Assembly: GCA_039111635.1 (NCBI GenBank)
Contig: JBCAQO010000003.1
Coordinates: 248,001-312,000 of the forward strand
Reading direction: 5' to 3'
Source of the DNA: Heterobasidion occidentale
Lineage: Eukaryota > Basidiomycota > Agaricomycetes > Russulales > Bondarzewiaceae
Length of the DNA: 64,000 nt
The translations under genes and the position numbers were made by a program. Shown here one piece after another: positions 59,084 through 64,000 of this stretch (the first letter of the stretch is position 1; each line of letters opens with the position of its first letter). The notes below the pieces were generated by a model that saw only the letters and a list, made by a program, of their open reading frames with translations, was not told where the DNA came from and did not search any database.

Positions 59084-59390
59084 GATGAAAAGCGGTCGAT
59101 TCAGTAGCAAGGAGATGATATGTATAAATCAGAGCACGCAGGAATGCACAAAAGGCGGTACTCAAGCCTCGTTGGCTGGGCCTCGCACTCTCTTATACGC
59201 GGGCCTTCAGGGACGATAGACATCAGCAAAAGTGTCCCAAAGTGGTCGACCATTGTGGCGCGCTCGCGTGTCGCCATGGATTGCGGGGTATGACCACGGC
59301 TGACTATGGGTCATTCCCATCCGCGATCCCTCGCCAGGGGTCGGGATTGGCTTGAAGGTCTGTCAGCAATGGCACGACCTACAAGCCATG

Positions 59391-59450
59391 ACAAGCGCTG
59401 ACGAGCCATTGCCGCTCTAGCAAGCGCTGACGAGCCATTGCCGCTCTAGC
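59391..59450 (+). repeat. Direct tandem repeat, about 30 bp twice
   Basis: The unit AGCGCTGACGAGCCATTGCC and the following GCTCTAG occur twice in a row (spacing about 30 bp). No coding context. Confidence 0.7.
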
Positions 59451-59580
59451 GAGGTTGCGTTGTGTTAGTAGTAAAGGTCATAGCACATTAAATAAAGCTC
59501 GATAGTAAACAATGCCCTCAATTCAGTTGATGCACCAGCGGCCTGTCCTTCTGTTGAATGCATACAAAGAGATCTATCTA

Positions 59581-60980
59581 CTACAGGGCCCCATAGTTTT
59601 CCTCCGCAAGGACATCTTCGTCATGCACGTGTGTGTCCTCGGGATCCCTTTCGATGACATCAATCTCCTCTTCATCATTTGCCTCTGCCGCAGCTTCCCC
59701 TGCGTGCAGTGCTGATTCCTCCTCACCATCCTCGTCATCAGCCTCGTTGTCCTCGTCCTCATTGTTGTCCTCTTCACTGCCATTCCTCCGACATGATCCT
59801 TCTGCGACTATGAAACCTAGTGTAGTCTCATCAACCACCTCGTCTTCAGTGGGTGCCGCTCCCTCCGCTTGCAGTAAAACATCATCCCAACAGCGTGTGG
59901 CCTGATGGCCAACTCCCCCACCTCGGTACCGCATGAACATGTCCCTATCGACAAATCTTTACAGAGAAGTGTCATGAGGTGGCAGTCAGGGTTATGGCTT
60001 ACTGTAGGGACTCACATGTTAGGATAGTATAGGTTCCAATCGTCGTCCTCATCGGCACGGCACACATTTGTTTCTGAGTCATGAACATTGGCGGCCTGGT
60101 CATGATCGAATGCAGGAAGCAGGTGAGCACCTCGCAGGACCTCTTGTGGATCCACAAACCCATAAGCATCGGGATCGCTGTCCGGAACAAAACCTATGGC
60201 AGGTAGGCGCCTGGCTCGCCAGCCTGTGGGAACGTCCGGGTCCACGCCAAACCACCGTACCCACAAAAAGTCCATACGTCGTTCATCGGTTGATTGGGTG
60301 TTCGGCCCCGTGTAGCGTACCATCACATGGAAGATCCCCAAGACACGGGCATACCAGTATGGATGAAGGATTCCATTGGGGCCTGCATCATCATCGTGAG
60401 AGAGTACCATGACATCGGAATGTGTCCGCGGGTTGATAGAATCTTGAGCACGGCGGACATCATACGATGTGTAGTTTACACGAAGCACGCCATGCTCGTA
60501 AATGCGATTCTGGCTGATTTGCACAGCCTCGCGTTGTTCATCCGTGAAATTTTGCTCATCACCATCATATGCGAACCCTAACAATCGTGCAAGCAAGTGA
60601 TCAACCAAGCGGACTCGAAAATTCTGTGGCAAAAAGATTGGTTGTTATCTGGAAGATTGTCCTGAAGAACACACACCTCAATAGTGCGGTCGCCCGCTTG
60701 CTCAATCAACCACTGCGACATCACATGCCAATTGCGTGTCGATTCTGAGATATGATGGTGCGCAGTTGGGAGGGTGTAGGGAAGCGGATCGTGGATGGGT
60801 TTAGCATGCTTGTTAGCCTTATGGCGCCGATCCCTCTTAATAGCAGGTTGGTTGAGCCCCAGATTCGTGCGAGACTGGTCGATGAGGCGTTCACGGGCCT
60901 CTTGCTGTGCCAGCTGTGCGACAAAATCCTGCTTGTTAGTGCGGTAATAGCGCTTTTTGGAAAATTTATGTGCGACTTCT
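59581..60980 (-). mobile_element. C-terminal part of a DNA-transposon-associated protein (Plavaka/KDZ-like), 5'-truncated by an LTR element
   Basis: The minus strand reads an open, spliced C-terminal region: KKRYYRTNKQDFVAQLAQQ / PLPYTLPTAHHHISESTRNW / FRVRLVDHLLARLLGFAYDG / DEQREAVQISQNRIYEHGVL / RRAQDSINPRTHSDVMVLSH / GILHPYWYARVLGIFHV / FLWVRWFGVDPDVP / IGFVPDSDPDAYGFVDPQEV / FVDRDMFMRYRGGGVGH. It ends in an acidic tail (EEDNNEDEDNEADDEDGEEE). These phrases are very common in repeated Agaricomycete transposon proteins; assignment to Plavaka versus KDZ is from memory and uncertain. The open frame reaches exactly to the LTR at 60981, so the insertion cut the gene. Confidence 0.7.
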
Positions 60981-61815
60981 TGTTAGGACCGCGTCCTAAC
61001 ACGTGCTTCGCACGTGAATGGATGGGCTGGTCAAGTGCTTCGGACTTGTTACAGACTCGGACCGCTTTTCATGACTCCTTACCATTTACATGCTAACGCA
61101 TGAACGCTGATCTCTTGTTCCTGATTCTTGATGTGGACAGACATTGGTTCCTGACCCCCGTTCCTGGTTCTTGATCGATCGAAGATGTGGATGGACATTA
61201 GTGATTCGGATTACTATATTTGGTTACATGGCAGGTCGATGAGGCATTCTAGCTTACGGATCTCGATCGTTGACTTCGGTACCTGAGAAGCGCACGGACC
61301 AGATCTGGATCCTGCCCTAGACACTTCTGTACGTAAATAGCCGAGATGAGCTTCTAAGAAGCTCAGCTCGTTCACCTGTAATACACTCGATCTCTGCACT
61401 GCACCCGGCGTCTGGCTACCTTCCTAGCCCACGCTTCGTGATCTCTGTCAGATCTGAGAAACTCTTTGCACGGTCTGACGAAGCACTGGACTCGTCTCCC
61501 TTCCCTCCCCTCCCTCTACTTATCCGCTTCTACACCGGGTTAGCTGCCTTCCGCGTTCTCAGTTGGACACCCCCTCGTGTCATCTGTTGGACAGGAGAAG
61601 ATCATCCGGTTCCTCCTCATCATCGAGAAGACCTCGAAGATCACCTTCTCAATCTCTTCGAGAACAAAGCCGACAGCGACCCCGAGTTCCTCGAAAGAGC
61701 CCAAAGACGATCCATCGTCTTCATCCATTGGAGTCTACGACTATACGAACCAGTGGAGGTTTAGCCTAGGGACCCCTTCGTGCATCGGTGCACGTGATAG
61801 GTCTCCGACCTAACA
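60981..61815 (+). repeat. 5' LTR of a Ty3/gypsy-like retrotransposon
   Basis: The proposed LTR begins TGTTAGG and ends CCTAACA, perfect 7-bp terminal inverted repeats with TG...CA ends, 835 bp. The left end abuts the interrupted transposon reading frame at 60980. The gag-like coding region begins just after the right end. The 3' LTR and target-site duplication lie outside the window, so the right boundary is inferred from the terminal repeat. The start also forms two hairpins (TGTTAGGAC/GTCCTAACA and CACGTGC/GCACGTG). Confidence 0.6.
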
Positions 61816-61820
61816 CTTGA

Positions 61821-64000
61821 ACGAGCTCATTTATCCCTACTCTATTCAAGCTGGATCCCCAGCAGCGACAGCTCTTTCTCTCATCCGTCAACAACATTCT
61901 AGCAATCGCCAACAGGGTAAACCTAACGGCCACCCCAGTAGCGACTCCTCAAGGAAGAATAAACTACCCCGGAGCTATAGAAGTCGCAAGACACCGGAAC
62001 CCAGGAAAGGTTTACTCAGGAATAGCCACACTTAGGCTACAACAAGCACCCGAAATATTTATAGACCTCCTTAAAACTGGATATAGATTTTCCGGGATTT
62101 GCTTCGTCAACGAACCAAAGACACCGTTCACCCTCACAGATAACGGAGAGCCCGACGTCATCAGAGCAAGGAACTGCGTCGAGATACACGATGGAAGACC
62201 AGACGATTTCCCCGTCGCCGTTATCCCCGATCTCAGAAGAACCATCGCAAGGAATATCGACACAGACGGAATCAGAGTGGAACTCGTCAAGACCAAGGAG
62301 AACAGAGACCACGTCTCAATCCTCATCCACTGGACCTTCTCCTCAACCTAGGAAAACACACTGGAAGCTCCTAACTCCCCACCAGTCCGAACAGAAATTG
62401 AAGGAATCGTTTTCATTGTCAGAAGAGGAGAGTTCGCCCACAAAACTTATCATCTCCGGACCCTCATCTCAGGACACACATTCTCCGAGATCATCCAGCT
62501 CATCGACCAAATTGATATTTCCATCAACGAAATTATCAAAAGGGACCCAGACTTACAGGAAGCACTACAGGCAGGAAGAAGACAGGCAGTACCCTTCTTC
62601 TTCAAAGAATAAAGAACAACGGACGAAGTCGCAGCGGGATATCCTCCCGGCTATAGAACAGACCCAGCAGAAGTCTACGGAGATTTACCCGAAGACGTCG
62701 ACAAGGATCAACTTTATTACGACGAAAGGAAAGAACACTTCTACTACGCGGGATTCCTCACCGGATTCTTCAAAGACCAAGGAAAGAGCGAATACGAATA
62801 CGCTGCTTGGGGAGGAGAGACCGTCCCCGCACGACCCGACCTACACCTTGTTAAGATCGAGGACTACATCGCGAGAAAGACCTTCGACAAGCCTGAATCA
62901 CCGACAAATAGGCATCGTGACTCGCCAAGACCGCACATACATACTCTACCCAGAGAAACAGCCAGTGGAAGTCGAATCTCTAGAAGAAACACGCCCGCTG
63001 CATCCCCCTTACAAGAAACCACTCCCCAAGAAGACTTCCGAGCCCCAACACCGGAGTTTGTCCCCGAACCGGAGTATTTTGAAGCACCAAGTGGAAATCC
63101 GGAACCACCTGACGATCCAGAGCCCCCGCCCGATACAATGTCGGCAGATACTGGAGGTAATGAGTCCAAGGGACCAGCTATGGCCAAACCCACCACCTTC
63201 AATGGAAACAGAAAACGAACCGAGCAATTCCTCCACGAAATCGATTTAATGTTCCTGGCTAGGAAGAAGGATTATGCGAACGAATTCGCCAAAATCGCTT
63301 ACGCTCTATCGTATATGAAGGAAGGCTCGGCAGGGATATGGGCAAGAAACTTTACTCAGGCCAGGAACACGCTGAAGGATTGGAACAGATATACTTGGGC
63401 AGATACGGTCGGCTTCACATCCGTCCGCAAAAAGATAGCCACCGACTTCGAGGAGTTCAACAAAGAAGCCGATGCTCGCGACAAACTGGCCCGAGTCAAT
63501 CAAGGAAAAGAATCATTTAACACCTACCTTCAGCTGTTTGAACAGCTCGCAGCACTTGCTGGTGTAGACGGAGAAACCAAGAAAACCCATTTCCTGCGAG
63601 GACTCAAGTGGGAGTTGGCAAAAGGAATTTATGAAGATCCCTCTGCAGACGGGACATGGGAAGAACTAATTGAGAAGGCCAAAAAACACGAAAGGATGCG
63701 CATCGCAAGGGACCGAGCATACGACCTCCGAAAAGGAAAATTCCAAATCTACACTCCGCGTACCTTTTACGATGAGAGGGCACCCCCACGGCACGATAGG
63801 GAGCCCCAATACGAACCTATGGACGTAGACGCAGCGGAAATGGAGGCCGATGCTGTCCGAACTCGCTTCAAGAAGCTTACCCCGGCGGAGAGAGATCGAC
63901 TTGCCAAAGAAGGCAAGTGCTTCTTTTGCAAGAAACCCGGGCACATGGCGCGCAACTGTCCTTCTCGACCCAAGAGAAGATTCCAACCCCCTCGTCGCAG
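61821..64000 (+). mobile_element. Ty3/gypsy-like retrotransposon gag region, with two in-frame stops, running off the right edge
   Basis: One frame is open in three pieces: 61821-62348, 62352-62609 and 62613-64000, separated only by TAG (62349) and TAA (62610). The third piece contains the Gag core (MAKPTTFNGNRKRTEQFLHE; YALSYMKEGSAGIWARNF; FEEFNKEADARDKLARVNQ; FLRGLKWELAKGIYEDPS) and a CCHC zinc knuckle CFFCKKPGHMARNC near 63918-63959. Pro-rich linker before it: PEPPDDPEPPPDTMSADTG. The first piece (INYPGAIEVARHRNPGKVYS) has no in-frame ATG. Protease, RT and integrase would lie beyond the window. Whether the stops are decay or read through is open. Confidence 0.75.

Noticed and set aside
1..64000. 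tRNA, rRNA and CRISPR features
   Set aside because: No convincing tRNA arm sequences or rRNA blocks were seen by eye, and no array of regularly spaced short repeats; the only regular repeats are ankyrin codons and a two-unit 30-bp repeat.

Overview
This window is nuclear DNA from a filamentous basidiomycete, most likely a wood-inhabiting Agaricomycete. The evidence is dense short introns (about 45-80 nt, GT-AG with a few GC-AG), fungal STAND/NLR genes with N-terminal Goodbye-like domains, heme-thiolate peroxidase and alcohol oxidase genes, agaricomycete-type 7-TM genes, and Copia-, Ty3/gypsy- and Plavaka/KDZ-like transposons. No prokaryotic operon, CRISPR array or convincing tRNA was seen.

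Layout. 1-3.7 kb: a minus-strand NLR (NLR1) cut by the left edge. 4.0-5.6 kb: decayed copies of the eRF3 5' end, an NLR 5' fragment and a 0.5-kb block of unknown function. 5.8-8.1 kb: S28 peptidase A. 8.9-10.1 kb: membrane-anchored heme-thiolate peroxidase. 10.5-12.5 kb: an HPP-family membrane protein and a broken duplicate of its 3' half. 14.2-17.5 kb: NLR2, divergent from eRF3 (18.1-20.2 kb). 20.6-22.3 kb: eIF3m. 23.1-29.4 kb: a 7-TM gene cluster, one member split by a GC-rich segment that carries an RRS1-like relic. 29.6-31.8 kb: DUF2009 protein. 32.4-34.7 kb: S28 peptidase B, a recent inverted copy of A. 37.1-41.6 kb: Copia gag relic, then NLR3. 42.4-45.5 kb: ORM1 and MTD1. 46.8-49.1 kb: S28 peptidase C. 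49.3-51.0 kb: F-box protein. 51.3-59.1 kb: tandem duplication of a two-gene unit (small membrane protein plus alcohol oxidase). 59.6-64 kb: a transposon protein interrupted by a Ty3/gypsy-like LTR element that runs off the right edge.

The window mixes conserved housekeeping genes (eRF3, eIF3m, ORM1, MTD1, DUF2009) with families that are duplicating and decaying around them: three NLRs, three S28 peptidases, two alcohol oxidases, several 7-TM copies and an HPP copy. Copies occur in tandem and in inverted orientation, and several carry flanking promoter or neighbour sequence, so they arose as DNA segments and not by retroposition. The alcohol oxidases make H2O2 and the heme-thiolate peroxidase uses H2O2, which would fit a plant-biomass lifestyle; that link is inference.

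The least expected structures are: an NLR with two in-frame Goodbye-like modules; repeated decay of an NLR/eRF3 divergent unit; exact 99-bp ankyrin repeats in NLR3 next to a one-base frameshift; a GC-AG intron kept in all three S28 paralogs; an 11-nt exon in both alcohol oxidases; and a gypsy 5' coding region broken by two same-frame stops but covered by an overlapping 352-codon ORF. Exon boundaries were read by eye and supported by paralog comparison and phase counting; single-base errors are possible.
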